From Pseudomonas sp. NKUCC02_KPG (GTDB lineage Bacteria; Pseudomonadota; Gammaproteobacteria; Pseudomonadales; Pseudomonadaceae): a DNA stretch of 64,000 nt. The position numbers and the translations under genes are program-made. Below the pieces are notes generated by a model that did not search any database, was not told the origin of the DNA, and was given only the letters and a program-made list of their open reading frames with translations. The DNA is taken from the NCBI RefSeq assembly GCF_019345465.1, contig NZ_JAHKRC010000018.1:1-64000 (forward strand). Reading direction: 5' to 3'. Below are positions 31,639 through 40,008 of the stretch, piece by piece. Each line of letters starts with the position of its first letter. The first letter of the stretch is position 1.

Positions 31639-33540
31639 TTACGCGCCGACGATACCGCCGTCTTCCCGGCTGATGGCCATGACCGATGAGCGCGGTTTGC
31701 CGTTGGGCAGGTGTTCGGGGAAGGTGGAACCGCCGTTCTCGCCAGGGTGCTGAATGCCCACGAACAAGGTTTTGTGGTCGGGCGAGAAGCTGATACCGGT
31801 GACTTCGCAGCCCACCGGGCCAACCATAAAACGGCGGATTTCACCGCTGACCGGGTCGGCGCACAGCATCTGGTTATTGCCCATGCCTGCAAAGTCGCCG
31901 CTGTTGCTGGCATCACCGTCGGTCAGGATCCACAGGCGCCCTGCGTCATCGAATCCCAGGCCGTCGGGGCTGTTGAACATGTTCTGCGGGTTGATATTGG
32001 CGGAGCCGCCCTTGGGTTGTTTACCGTGAACGGCCGGATTGCCCGCCACGACGAACAGGTCCCAGTCGAAGGTGTCTGAGCCGTGATCGGCATTGCGCGC
32101 TTTCCAGCGCAGGATCTGCCCGTAGACGTTTTTCTCACGGGGATTGGGGCCGCCGACCGGTTGCCCGTCTTCGCCGCGCTTGACGTTGTTGGTCAGGGTG
32201 CAATAGACCTGGCCGTCCTTGGGGCTGACCACGATCCATTCCGGGCGGTCCATGCGGGTGGCGCCGACGGCGCTGGCGGCCATGCGTGCATGGATCAACA
32301 CGTCGGCCTGGCTGGCAAAGCCGTTCGCGGCATCAACGCCGTTTTTGCCGTGGGTCAGTTCAATCCACTGACCGTGACCCTTGGGGCGATCAGGGTTGCT
32401 GTCGCCAGCGTCAAAGCGCGCCACATACAGCGTGCCGTGGTCCAGCAGGTCGCGATTGGCCTTGGGGTTCTGGTGGTCGATCTTGTCGCGGCTGATGAAT
32501 TTGTAGATGAACTCGCCGCGCTCGTCGTCGCCCATGTACACCACGGCACGGCCGTCGCCGGTTTCGGCCAGGGCGGCGTTTTCGTGTTTGAAACGGCCCA
32601 GTGCGGTGCGTTTGACCGGTGTTGAAAGCGGGTCGAACGGATCGATTTCAACGACCCAGCCGTGGCGATTGAGTTCGTTGGGGTTGAGTGCCATATCGAA
32701 GCGCGGGTCGTGCTGGTGCCAGTTGATGTCTTTGCTGGCCGCGACCACGCCATAGCGCTTTTGCGCGGCATCGAACGCTTGCTTCGGGTCGGAGCTGCCG
32801 AAGCAATCGGTGAAGTTTTCTTCGCAGGTCAGGTAGGTGCCCCACGGGGTTTTGCCATTGGCGCAGTTCTGGAAGGTGCCCAGTGCGCGGGTGCCGGTCG
32901 CGTCGGCCTGGGTGCGCAGCAACTCATGACCGGCAGCGGGGCCGCTCAGGCGAATGGGCGTGTTGGCGTGGATACGTCGGTTGAAGGGAGAGCCCTGGAC
33001 AAACTGCCAGCCGTCGCCCTTGCGCTGGATCTCGATCACCGACACGCCTTCAGTGGCCTGGGCCTTGTGCACTTCTTCTGCAGAAACAGGTGAACCGCCA
33101 TGGGGGAAGAGGTAGCGGTAGTTGGTGTATTCGTTGTTGATCGCCATCAGGGCGCGGTTCGGATCATCCGCGAAGGCGAACAGGCTCATGCCGTCGTTGT
33201 TGTCGCCAAACTGTACTTCCTGGGCGCTGGCAGTGCCGTTGCCGGAAGGATCAAACACCGGGCCGTCGGCTTGCAGCGGCTGCCCCCAACTGATGAGCAC
33301 CGAGGAGCGATAGCCGGGTGGCAGGCTGATGGTGTCAGTGGTGGCCGCATTGATGCTGTCGAAGCCCAGCAGGTTGCTGTTGGCGGCGCTGACACCGGCT
33401 GCCAGGGCACTGCGACTGAGCAGGCCACCGCCTAGAAACATCGCTGCGCCGCACAGGGCGCCAGCACTGATAAAGCCGCGACGACTCAGGCCAATGATCT
33501 GCTCAAGGTCGGTGGATTGGTTTTCTTCTAATAGGCTCAT
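31639..33540 (-). CDS. phoX: PhoX-type alkaline phosphatase (DUF839)
   Basis: A 633-residue exported phosphatase. The N-terminus carries a twin-arginine signal (SRRGFISAGALCGAAMFLGG, residues 30-49), so it is folded and metallated before export. The rest is the DUF839 beta-propeller, with WGTYLTCEENFTDCFG, GWVVEIDPFDP, RFKHENAAL, YMGDDERGEFIYKF and the calcium/iron-binding Glu/Asp clusters typical of PhoX. The ATG at 33540 is chosen over one ten codons upstream. A PhoB-like double repeat lies 49 bases before the start. Confidence 0.9.
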   Translation of the reverse strand: MSLLEENQSTDLEQIIGLSRRGFISAGALCGAAMFLGGGLLSRSALAAGVSAANSNLLGFDSINAATTDTISLPPGYRSSVLISWGQPLQADGPVFDPSGNGTASAQEVQFGDNNDGMSLFAFADDPNRALMAINNEYTNYRYLFPHGGSPVSAEEVHKAQATEGVSVIEIQRKGDGWQFVQGSPFNRRIHANTPIRLSGPAAGHELLRTQADATGTRALGTFQNCANGKTPWGTYLTCEENFTDCFGSSDPKQAFDAAQKRYGVVAASKDINWHQHDPRFDMALNPNELNRHGWVVEIDPFDPLSTPVKRTALGRFKHENAALAETGDGRAVVYMGDDERGEFIYKFISRDKIDHQNPKANRDLLDHGTLYVARFDAGDSNPDRPKGHGQWIELTHGKNGVDAANGFASQADVLIHARMAASAVGATRMDRPEWIVVSPKDGQVYCTLTNNVKRGEDGQPVGGPNPREKNVYGQILRWKARNADHGSDTFDWDLFVVAGNPAVHGKQPKGGSANINPQNMFNSPDGLGFDDAGRLWILTDGDASNSGDFAGMGNNQMLCADPVSGEIRRFMVGPVGCEVTGISFSPDHKTLFVGIQHPGENGGSTFPEHLPNGKPRSSVMAISREDGGIVGA

Positions 33541-33588
33541 GGCTGGCTTGGCTCTTGACGGTTTTGGCAAACACCATAAGCAGCGGGT

Positions 33589-33606
33589 ATGACAGAGATG
33601 TTTCAG
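33589..33606 (-). promoter_or_regulatory. Candidate Pho box upstream of phoX
   Basis: On the minus strand the site reads CTGAAAC-ATCT-CTGTCAT. The second heptamer is a perfect CTGTCAT and the first matches it at four of seven positions, at the 11-base period required for PhoB. Placement 49 bases before the start fits a phosphate-starvation promoter. Confidence 0.45.
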
Positions 33607-33635
33607 TCGGGAGCGGATGCGGGAGCTGGTGACAC

Positions 33636-34400
33636 TTACAGCGCGGTGCCCAGCAATACCAGCGATGGCGCAAAGTGCACTTGGGCCTCGCTACCCTCGG
33701 TCAGCCCAAGTGTTTCGAGGTGTTGCGGTTCGGTCAGGGCACACAGGGTCTGGCCGCTGGGCAGGGTGATACGGACTTCGCTGGGGCCGTTGTCGATGTG
33801 CAGGATCTGCTCGATGCGTCCGTGCAGGTGATTGTGCTCGGCGTTGGAAGGGGATGCGGCATCCTGCAGTTGCAGCCAGCCTGCCTTGATCAACGCCACT
33901 GCCTGGCTGCCGATTGCCAGTTCCAGGCGCAGGGTGCTGTCGCGGGTGATTTGTGCGTGAAGGGTCAGGCCACCGGGCAGTTCCAGCTGAATCAGATCGT
34001 TATGGCCGTGGCGGTGGATGGCAATGACGGTGCCGTGCAACTGGTTGCGGGCGCTGGTGCGCAGCATCAGGCGTCCCAGCAGGTCGAGGTCCTGAATGTC
34101 TTCGGCGGCGTCCAGCACCTGGGTTTGCAGCGCCTGCAGACGCTGATATAGCCGCAACACCCGCTCACCGGCCACGGACAGTCGAGCGCCGCCGCCGCCT
34201 TTGCCGCCGATGCTGCGCTCAACCAAGGGGGTTTGCGCCAGGTTGTTCAGTTCATCAATGGCATCCCACGCGGCTTTGTAGCTGATACCGGCGCTTTTGG
34301 CGGCGGCCGTGATCGAGCCTTGGTCAACAATGTGCTGCAGCAGCGCGATGCGTTGCGGGCGACGGACCATGTGTTGGGCGAGGAGGGCGGGCAGGTGCAT
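33636..34400 (-). CDS. modE: ModE-family molybdate-responsive regulator
   Basis: A 254-residue regulator. The N-terminal winged helix (RIALLQHIVDQGSITAAAKSAGISYKAAWDAIDELN, residues 17-52) and GGKGGGGARLSVAGERVLRLY match ModE. Two C-terminal Mop/TOBE repeats (about 125-185, SARNQLHGTVIAIHRHGHND; 190-254, HLHGRIEQILHIDNG) bind molybdate or tungstate. ModE represses modABC and activates molybdoenzyme genes. No mod transporter genes are in this window, so the regulator is either remote or controls other genes. Confidence 0.88.
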   Translation of the reverse strand: MHLPALLAQHMVRRPQRIALLQHIVDQGSITAAAKSAGISYKAAWDAIDELNNLAQTPLVERSIGGKGGGGARLSVAGERVLRLYQRLQALQTQVLDAAEDIQDLDLLGRLMLRTSARNQLHGTVIAIHRHGHNDLIQLELPGGLTLHAQITRDSTLRLELAIGSQAVALIKAGWLQLQDAASPSNAEHNHLHGRIEQILHIDNGPSEVRITLPSGQTLCALTEPQHLETLGLTEGSEAQVHFAPSLVLLGTAL

Positions 34401-34457
34401 GACGGAGAATTCACAAGGCAGGACGTGCCCGGAAAGTGCCTGCTCAACCGGGTGGCG

Positions 34458-35198
34458 TCAAGGAGGCCCGTCGGGTTTTGGCGTGCGGGCCAGGCAATAC
34501 ACATCGACCCGCCTGGCCCCGGCCTTGACCAGCAGCCGGGCCAGGCTCTGCGCCGTGGCGCCGGTGGTCAGCACGTCATCTACCAGCGCCAGGTGCAACC
34601 CGGTGACCTGCACGCCCGGTGCCAGCCTGAATGCTTGCAACACGTTGCGCTTGCGGTTTTTGGCGTCCAGGACTTGTTGCGCGTCCGTGTCCTGGGTACG
34701 CAGCAGCCAGTGCTCGTGTCGAGGGATGTTCAGCGCAGCACTTAGCCACTGGGCGAGCAGGGCGGCCTGGTTATAGCCGCGCTGGCGCAGACGTTTGCTG
34801 GACAAGGGCACCGGCAGCAGGAAGTCGGGTCGCGGGCTGCCGGAGTTGAAGGCATCGAGCAGCGATTGGCCGAGAAGTTCGGCTAAAAGTCGTCCATAAG
34901 GCCACTTGCTGTGATGTTTGAAACGGATGATCAGACTGTCGATCGGAAAGCCGTACACCCAGGGTGCATGCACTTGCTCATAGGCTGGCGGCTGCTTGAT
35001 GCAGTGGGCGCATACCAGCCCGGCCATCGGTAATGGCAATGCGCAGCGCTTGCAGCGATCAACCAGCCAGGGCAATTCCAGTTCGCAGGCGGCACACAGG
35101 GCATAGGGTGTGCAGCAGTGCTCATCACACAACAAACAGGATTGGTTATTAAATAACCAGATGTAAACCAGCTTGATCCATTGTGGTTGACAGTTCAT
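34458..35198 (-). CDS. comF: ComF family phosphoribosyltransferase-like protein
   Basis: A 246-residue ComF/GntX protein. The N-terminal zinc-finger-like region has several CxxC pairs (CLLCDEHC, LCAAC, CKRC, VCAHC). The C-terminal PRTase fold has the PRPP loop LVDDVLTTGATAQSL and the preceding LLPVPLSSKRLRQRGYNQA. Members support DNA uptake in competent bacteria and use of DNA as a nutrient; the biochemical role is unsettled. AAGGA precedes the ATG. It is divergent from bioB, as in other pseudomonads. Confidence 0.92.
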   Translation of the reverse strand: MNCQPQWIKLVYIWLFNNQSCLLCDEHCCTPYALCAACELELPWLVDRCKRCALPLPMAGLVCAHCIKQPPAYEQVHAPWVYGFPIDSLIIRFKHHSKWPYGRLLAELLGQSLLDAFNSGSPRPDFLLPVPLSSKRLRQRGYNQAALLAQWLSAALNIPRHEHWLLRTQDTDAQQVLDAKNRKRNVLQAFRLAPGVQVTGLHLALVDDVLTTGATAQSLARLLVKAGARRVDVYCLARTPKPDGPP

Positions 35199-35285
35199 GT
35201 CACATCCTTAAACATGCCGACATCCGTGCCGTGCCTGGGGCGTTTGCCTCAGGTTCAAGTCTAAGCATAAACAAGAGAAACGCCG

Positions 35286-36341
35286 ATGAGCGCCAGCAGC
35301 CTTGCCAACGTGCGACATGATTGGTCTTTAGCCGAGGTCCGGGCGATGTTTACCCAGCCCTTCAATGACCTGCTTTTCGAAGCGCAGACCGTTCATCGCA
35401 AGCACTTCAATGCCAACCGGGTACAGGTTTCGACGCTGCTGTCGATCAAGACCGGCGCCTGCCCGGAAGATTGCAAATATTGTCCGCAGTCGGGCCACTA
35501 CAACACTGGCCTGGCTAAAGAGAAGTTGATGCAGGTGCAGAAGGTGCTGGAAGAAGCACAGCGGGCCAAGTCCATCGGCGCTACCCGTTTCTGCATGGGC
35601 GCCGCGTGGAAGCACCCGTCGGCCAAAGACATGCCCTACGTACTGGAAATGGTCAAAGGGGTGAAGGCCATGGGGCTGGAAACCTGCATGACCCTGGGCA
35701 AGCTCGATCAGGAGCAAACCGCAGCGTTGGCCCACGCAGGTCTGGATTACTACAACCACAACCTCGACACCTCGCCCGAGTTCTACACCAGCATCATCAC
35801 CACCCGTACTTACAGCGAACGCCTGCAAACCTTGAGTTACGTGCGTGATAGCGGGATGAAAATCTGCTCCGGCGGGATTCTGGGCATGGGCGAGTCGCTG
35901 GACGACCGCGCCAACCTGCTGATCCAGTTGGCCAATCTGCCTGAGCACCCCGAGTCGGTGCCGATCAACATGCTGGTGAAAGTGGCCGGCACGCCGATGG
36001 AAAACGCAGAAGACATCGACCCGTTTGACTTCATCCGCATGCTGGCGGTGGCGCGGATCATGATGCCGCACAGCCATGTACGCCTGTCGGCGGGCCGTGA
36101 GGCAATGAACGAGCAAATGCAGGCACTGGCGTTCTTTGCCGGGGCCAACTCGATTTTCTACGGCGACAAATTGCTGACCACGGCCAACCCTCAGGCGGAC
36201 AAGGACATGCAGCTGTTCAGCCGTCTGGGCATCTTGCCCGAGGCGGGTGAAGACCATGCGGACGAGGTGCATCAGGCCGTGATCGAGCATGCGCTCAGGG
36301 ATCAGAAATCCAGCGAGCAGTTTTATAACGCTGTGGTTTAA
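35286..36341 (+). CDS. bioB: Biotin synthase
   Basis: A 351-residue radical-SAM enzyme that inserts sulfur into dethiobiotin in the last step of biotin synthesis. The 4Fe-4S cysteines are C59, C63 and C66 (GACPEDCKYCPQ). YYNHNLDTSPEFY near 155 and the arginine-rich AVARIMMPHSHVRLSAGR segment, which holds the 2Fe-2S cluster environment, are intact. It is the first gene of bioBFHCD. A palindromic repeat separates it from bioF. Confidence 0.97.
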   Translation: MSASSLANVRHDWSLAEVRAMFTQPFNDLLFEAQTVHRKHFNANRVQVSTLLSIKTGACPEDCKYCPQSGHYNTGLAKEKLMQVQKVLEEAQRAKSIGATRFCMGAAWKHPSAKDMPYVLEMVKGVKAMGLETCMTLGKLDQEQTAALAHAGLDYYNHNLDTSPEFYTSIITTRTYSERLQTLSYVRDSGMKICSGGILGMGESLDDRANLLIQLANLPEHPESVPINMLVKVAGTPMENAEDIDPFDFIRMLAVARIMMPHSHVRLSAGREAMNEQMQALAFFAGANSIFYGDKLLTTANPQADKDMQLFSRLGILPEAGEDHADEVHQAVIEHALRDQKSSEQFYNAVV

Positions 36342-36354
36342 CCCACACATTCCC

Positions 36355-36438
36355 GTAGCCGCTGCCGCAGGACCTTAGCTTTCAATACCGAAGCCGGGGC
36401 CGCTTCGCTGCCCATCGCAGCGTGCGGCAGCGGCTACA
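36355..36438. repeat. Palindromic intergenic repeat between bioB and bioF
   Basis: GTAGCCGCTGCCGCAG and GTGCGGCAGCGGCTACA are diverged arms of the GTAGTCGCTGCC family (GTAGCC variant). It lies inside the bio operon, directly upstream of the bioF ribosome binding region. Confidence 0.82.
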
Positions 36439-36454
36439 AGGGATTACAGTCAGC

Positions 36455-37627
36455 ATGCCATTTGATCTAAACGCCCGCCTGGCCGTTCGCCGTGCCGACA
36501 ATCTGTACCGTCATCGACCGCTGCTGGAAAGCCCTCAAGGGCCGCAAGTGGTGGTCGACGGGCAGCCTTTGCTCGCCTTCTGCAACAACGACTATCTGGG
36601 GCTGGCCAATCATCCGCAGGTCATCGAAGCCTGGCAGGCCGGTGCTTCACGCTGGGGGGTGGGGGGAGGGGCGTCCCATCTGGTCATCGGCCACAGCACC
36701 CCGCATCACGCACTGGAAGAAGCCCTCGCCGAGTTCACCGGCCGTGAGCGGGCACTGCTGTTCAGCAACGGCTATATGGCCAATATGGGCGCCGTCACGG
36801 CGCTGGTGGGCCAGGGCGATACGGTGCTGGAAGACCGTCTGAACCATGCCTCGTTACTGGATGCCGGTTTGCTGAGCGGCGCGCGCTTCAATCGCTATTT
36901 GCATAACGACGCGGTCAGCCTGACCAAGCGCCTTGAGAAAGCCTGCGGCAATACGCTGGTGGTGACGGATGGCGTATTCAGCATGGACGGCGATCTGGCC
37001 GACTTGCCTGCGCTGGCCCGTGAAGCCAGGGCCAAAGGCGCCTGGTTGATGGTGGACGATGCCCACGGCTTTGGCCCCTTGGGTGCCAATGGCGGCGGGA
37101 TTGTCGAGCACTTCGGCTTGAGTGCGGACGATGTGCCGGTGCTGGTCGGGACGCTCGGCAAGGCATTTGGCACCAGCGGTGCATTTGTCGCGGGCAGCGA
37201 AGAGCTGATCGAAAGCTTGATCCAGTTCGCCCGGCCTTACATCTACACCACCAGCCAGCCCCCTGCCCTGGCCTGCGCAACGTTGAAAAGCCTTGAACTG
37301 CTGCGCACCGAGCATTGGCGACGTGAGCACCTGAACACCTTGATAGGCCAGTTTCGTCGTGGCGCCGAGCAAATCGGCTTGCAGTTGATGGACAGCTTTA
37401 CCCCGATCCAGCCGATCATGGTGGGCGACAGTGGCCGGGCCATTCGCCTGTCGCAGAGGCTGCGCGAGCGCGGTTTGCTGGTGACGGCCATTCGTCCGCC
37501 AACCGTGCCTGCAGGCAGTGCACGCTTGCGCGTGACCTTGTCGGCCGCTCACACAGAGGCACAGGTGCAGCTATTGTTAAGTGCACTCGAAGACTGTTGG
37601 CAGACGTTGGAGCCAGATCATGCGTGA
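36455..37627 (+). CDS. bioF: 8-amino-7-oxononanoate synthase
   Basis: A 390-residue PLP enzyme that condenses pimeloyl thioester with alanine to 8-amino-7-oxononanoate. The Schiff-base lysine is K236 (VGTLGKAFGTSG). LVIGHSTPHHALEEALAEF near residue 77 and MVDDAHGFGPLG near 199 (cofactor Asp/His) are present. The frame is open to 36422 inside the palindromic repeat, but the ATG at 36455 gives the usual start. Its end overlaps bioH by eight bases. Confidence 0.96.
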   Translation: MPFDLNARLAVRRADNLYRHRPLLESPQGPQVVVDGQPLLAFCNNDYLGLANHPQVIEAWQAGASRWGVGGGASHLVIGHSTPHHALEEALAEFTGRERALLFSNGYMANMGAVTALVGQGDTVLEDRLNHASLLDAGLLSGARFNRYLHNDAVSLTKRLEKACGNTLVVTDGVFSMDGDLADLPALAREARAKGAWLMVDDAHGFGPLGANGGGIVEHFGLSADDVPVLVGTLGKAFGTSGAFVAGSEELIESLIQFARPYIYTTSQPPALACATLKSLELLRTEHWRREHLNTLIGQFRRGAEQIGLQLMDSFTPIQPIMVGDSGRAIRLSQRLRERGLLVTAIRPPTVPAGSARLRVTLSAAHTEAQVQLLLSALEDCWQTLEPDHA

Positions 37628-38351
37628 TCGTTTGGTTTTGTTGCCGGGCTGGGGCCTGGGGGTGTCACCCCTGGAGCCTCTGGCCCAGGCATTGCGCGCT
37701 CTGGACGAGCACTTGCGGGTTGAGATCGAACCGCTGCCGGTGCTGCTGTCTGTCGATCTTGAAGACTGGCTCGACGAGCTCGATTCGACCCTGCCCGACA
37801 ACGTATGGCTGGGCGGCTGGTCACTGGGCGGGATGCTCGCCAGTGAGTTGGCGGCACGCCGGGGCGACCGTTGCTGTGGCCTGGTGACATTGGCCAGCAA
37901 CCCGAGTTTTGTCAGTCGCGAGGACTGGCCGAGCGCCATGCCCGTGTCGACGTTCGAACCGTTCCTCAGCGGTTTTCGCGATGCACCCAACACCACCCTC
38001 AAACGCTTTTGCCTGTTGTGCAGCCAAGGCTCGCCTGAGTCTCGGGCACTGGCCGGGCTGCTGTTGGGCGCAGCGCCCCACGCTCAACCCGATACCCTGC
38101 TGGCCGGTCTTGAACTGTTGGGCAAGCTGGATGCCCGTGATGCCTTGCAACGTTTTAGCGGGCCGCAACTGCATCTGTTTGCCGGGCTTGATGCGCTGGT
38201 GCCGGTGCAGGCAGCGACCGATGTGCTGGCGTTATTACCCGATGTCGAAGTGGGTCTGATTGAACAGGCCTGTCATGCTTTTTTACTGGAGGCTCCCCAC
38301 GAATTGGCGGCGGCAATCCAGGCGTTTTTACACGAGTCGGGCGATGAATGA
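37620..38351 (+). CDS. bioH: Pimeloyl-ACP methyl ester carboxylesterase
   Basis: A 243-residue alpha/beta hydrolase that removes the methyl ester from pimeloyl-ACP methyl ester and so ends the BioC-initiated chain-building phase. The nucleophile is Ser68 in GGWSLGG. The acid is in FAGLDALVP and the histidine in EQACHAFLLEAP. LLPGWGLG near the N-terminus forms the oxyanion hole. It overlaps bioF and bioC by eight bases each, so translation is strongly coupled. Confidence 0.94.
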   Translation: MRDRLVLLPGWGLGVSPLEPLAQALRALDEHLRVEIEPLPVLLSVDLEDWLDELDSTLPDNVWLGGWSLGGMLASELAARRGDRCCGLVTLASNPSFVSREDWPSAMPVSTFEPFLSGFRDAPNTTLKRFCLLCSQGSPESRALAGLLLGAAPHAQPDTLLAGLELLGKLDARDALQRFSGPQLHLFAGLDALVPVQAATDVLALLPDVEVGLIEQACHAFLLEAPHELAAAIQAFLHESGDE

Positions 38352-39156
38352 TTTAAGTATTGCGATGCTTGCGGCCAGTTTGCCGGACAAGCGTCAGGTA
38401 GCGGTCTCGTTTTCCCGTGCGGCTGCCAGTTACGACAGTGTCGCCGAGCTGCAACGGGCCGTTGGCCATGAATTGATCGCCCGGCTGCCGGCCGGTCTCA
38501 GTCCGCAACGCTGGCTGGACCTGGGCAGTGGCACGGGCTATTTCAGTCGCGTGTTGGGTCAGCGTTTTGTCGATAGCCAGGGGCTGGCGGTAGACATTGC
38601 CCAGGGCATGCTGGCGTACGCCCGCCCACTGGGAGGTGCGCAACACTTCATTGCTGGCGATGCCGAAAGCCTGCCGCTGCAATCCAATAGTTGCGATGTG
38701 ATTTTCTCCAGCCTCGCGCTGCAATGGTGTGCGGACTTCAGGGCGGTACTGAACGAGGCCCACCGTGTACTCAAGCCTGGCGGGGTGCTGGCGTTTGCCA
38801 GTTTGTGTGCGGGCACCTTGAGTGAGTTGCGCGACAGTTGGCGAGCGGTCGACGGTCAGGTTCACGTCAATCGTTTCCGTGAGTTCCAGACCTATGAGCA
38901 GTTGTGTGCCAACAGTGGAATGCAGGTGCTCGGCTTGCACAAACAGCCCCATGTGCTGCACTACGCTCAGGTTCGCCAGTTAACCCATGAACTTAAAGCG
39001 CTGGGTGCGCACAATCTGAACCCCGGTCGTCCTGAAGGATTGAGTGGCCGGGCGCGGCTTCAGGGGATGGTTGGCGCCTATGAGAAATTTCGTCAGCCGC
39101 TCGGGTTGCCGGCGACGTATCAAGTGGTCTACGGCATTTTGGAGAAAGCGCGATGA
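38344..39156 (+). CDS. bioC: Malonyl-ACP O-methyltransferase
   Basis: A 270-residue SAM-dependent methyltransferase that methylates malonyl-ACP to disguise it as a fatty-acid primer for pimelate synthesis. The SAM-binding motif I is WLDLGSGTGYFSRVL (about residue 58). The acidic motif II is LAVDIAQGMLAYA, and VIFSSLALQWCADF lies near 122. The N-terminal DKRQVAVSFSRAAASYD is typical of BioC. The ATG at 38344 overlaps the bioH stop by eight bases, and the TGA overlaps bioD by four. Confidence 0.94.
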   Translation: MNDLSIAMLAASLPDKRQVAVSFSRAAASYDSVAELQRAVGHELIARLPAGLSPQRWLDLGSGTGYFSRVLGQRFVDSQGLAVDIAQGMLAYARPLGGAQHFIAGDAESLPLQSNSCDVIFSSLALQWCADFRAVLNEAHRVLKPGGVLAFASLCAGTLSELRDSWRAVDGQVHVNRFREFQTYEQLCANSGMQVLGLHKQPHVLHYAQVRQLTHELKALGAHNLNPGRPEGLSGRARLQGMVGAYEKFRQPLGLPATYQVVYGILEKAR

Positions 39157-39833
39157 GCCCTGCGTACTTCATTACCGGTACTGATACCGATGTGGGTAAA
39201 ACCACGGTGGCGGCAGGTCTTCTGTATGCCGCCCGCATCTCAGGGCTGAGCACTGCGGCGGGCAAGCCGGTGGCGTCCGGGTGTGAAATCACGCCACAGG
39301 GCCTGCGCAATGCAGACGCGCTGGCGCTGATGGCCGAAAGCTCGATCAAGCTCAGTTATGACGAGGTCAATCCGATAGCCTTCGAACCGGCTATCGCTCC
39401 GCATATCGCTGCGCGCGAAGCCGGGGTGGTGTTGACGGTTCGTTCGCTGCTGGAACCCATGCAGCACATTTTGGCCAGGCAGGCAGATTTCACCCTGATC
39501 GAAGGCGCGGGTGGCTGGCGCGTGCCGCTTTCAGGGCAAGACAGCTTGTCGGATTTGGCTCAAGCGCTGGATCTCCCGGTGATTTTGGTGGTGGGCGTGC
39601 GTTTGGGGTGTATCAGCCATGCGTTACTGACCGCCGAAGCGATTGCACGGGATGGCCTGCAACTGGCTGGCTGGGTGGCCAATATCATTGGTCCGAAAAC
39701 TTCACGCCTGGAAGAGAACCTCGCCACGTTGGCCGAGCGTTTGCCCGCACCCTGCCTGGGTCGTGTGCCAAAGCTGAAATCGGCATCGGCGCAGTCCGTG
39801 GCTGAATATCTGCAACTGGATCTGCTGGACTGA
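39153..39833 (+). CDS. bioD: Dethiobiotin synthase
   Basis: A 226-residue ATP-dependent carboxylase that closes the ureido ring of dethiobiotin. The P-loop is GTDTDVGKTTVAAG (residues 9-22). KPVASGCEITPQGLRNADA and LIEGAGGWRVPLSGQDSLSDLA are the substrate and Mg segments. It ends the bioBFHCD operon. bioA, needed for the step before BioD, is not in this window and must be elsewhere on the chromosome. Confidence 0.95.
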   Translation: MSPAYFITGTDTDVGKTTVAAGLLYAARISGLSTAAGKPVASGCEITPQGLRNADALALMAESSIKLSYDEVNPIAFEPAIAPHIAAREAGVVLTVRSLLEPMQHILARQADFTLIEGAGGWRVPLSGQDSLSDLAQALDLPVILVVGVRLGCISHALLTAEAIARDGLQLAGWVANIIGPKTSRLEENLATLAERLPAPCLGRVPKLKSASAQSVAEYLQLDLLD

Positions 39834-39903
39834 CAGCAGTTCCCACAAATCAATCCTCCTTTGCCTACGAGCCGACCTAAGACGAACGGCGGCTTCGCGC
39901 TGC

Positions 39904-39948
39904 TTGACAATAAATAGGCGTAAACGTATGTTTCAAACACCTGTTTGA
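39904..39948 (+). promoter_or_regulatory. fadE promoter overlapped by a PsrA-type operator
   Basis: TTGACA (39904-39909), a 17-base spacer and TATGTT (39927-39932) form a good sigma-70 promoter. Directly downstream, TCAAACACCTGTTTGA (39933-39948) is a perfect inverted repeat that fits the published PsrA motif (G/C)AAAC-N2-4-GTTT(G/C). A repressor bound there would cover the start site and be released by long-chain fatty acids. Confidence 0.7.
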
Positions 39949-40008
39949 CCGCCATAACAAATCCACGCGGTCGTTCATCCCCGGATTCATCAGCAGAGGT
40001 TTATCGCT

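Noticed and set aside
35143..35159. 17-base palindrome TGGTTATTAAATAACCA near bioB
   Set aside because: It lies inside the comF coding region and does not match the known BirA operator, so chance or codon use is as likely as regulation.
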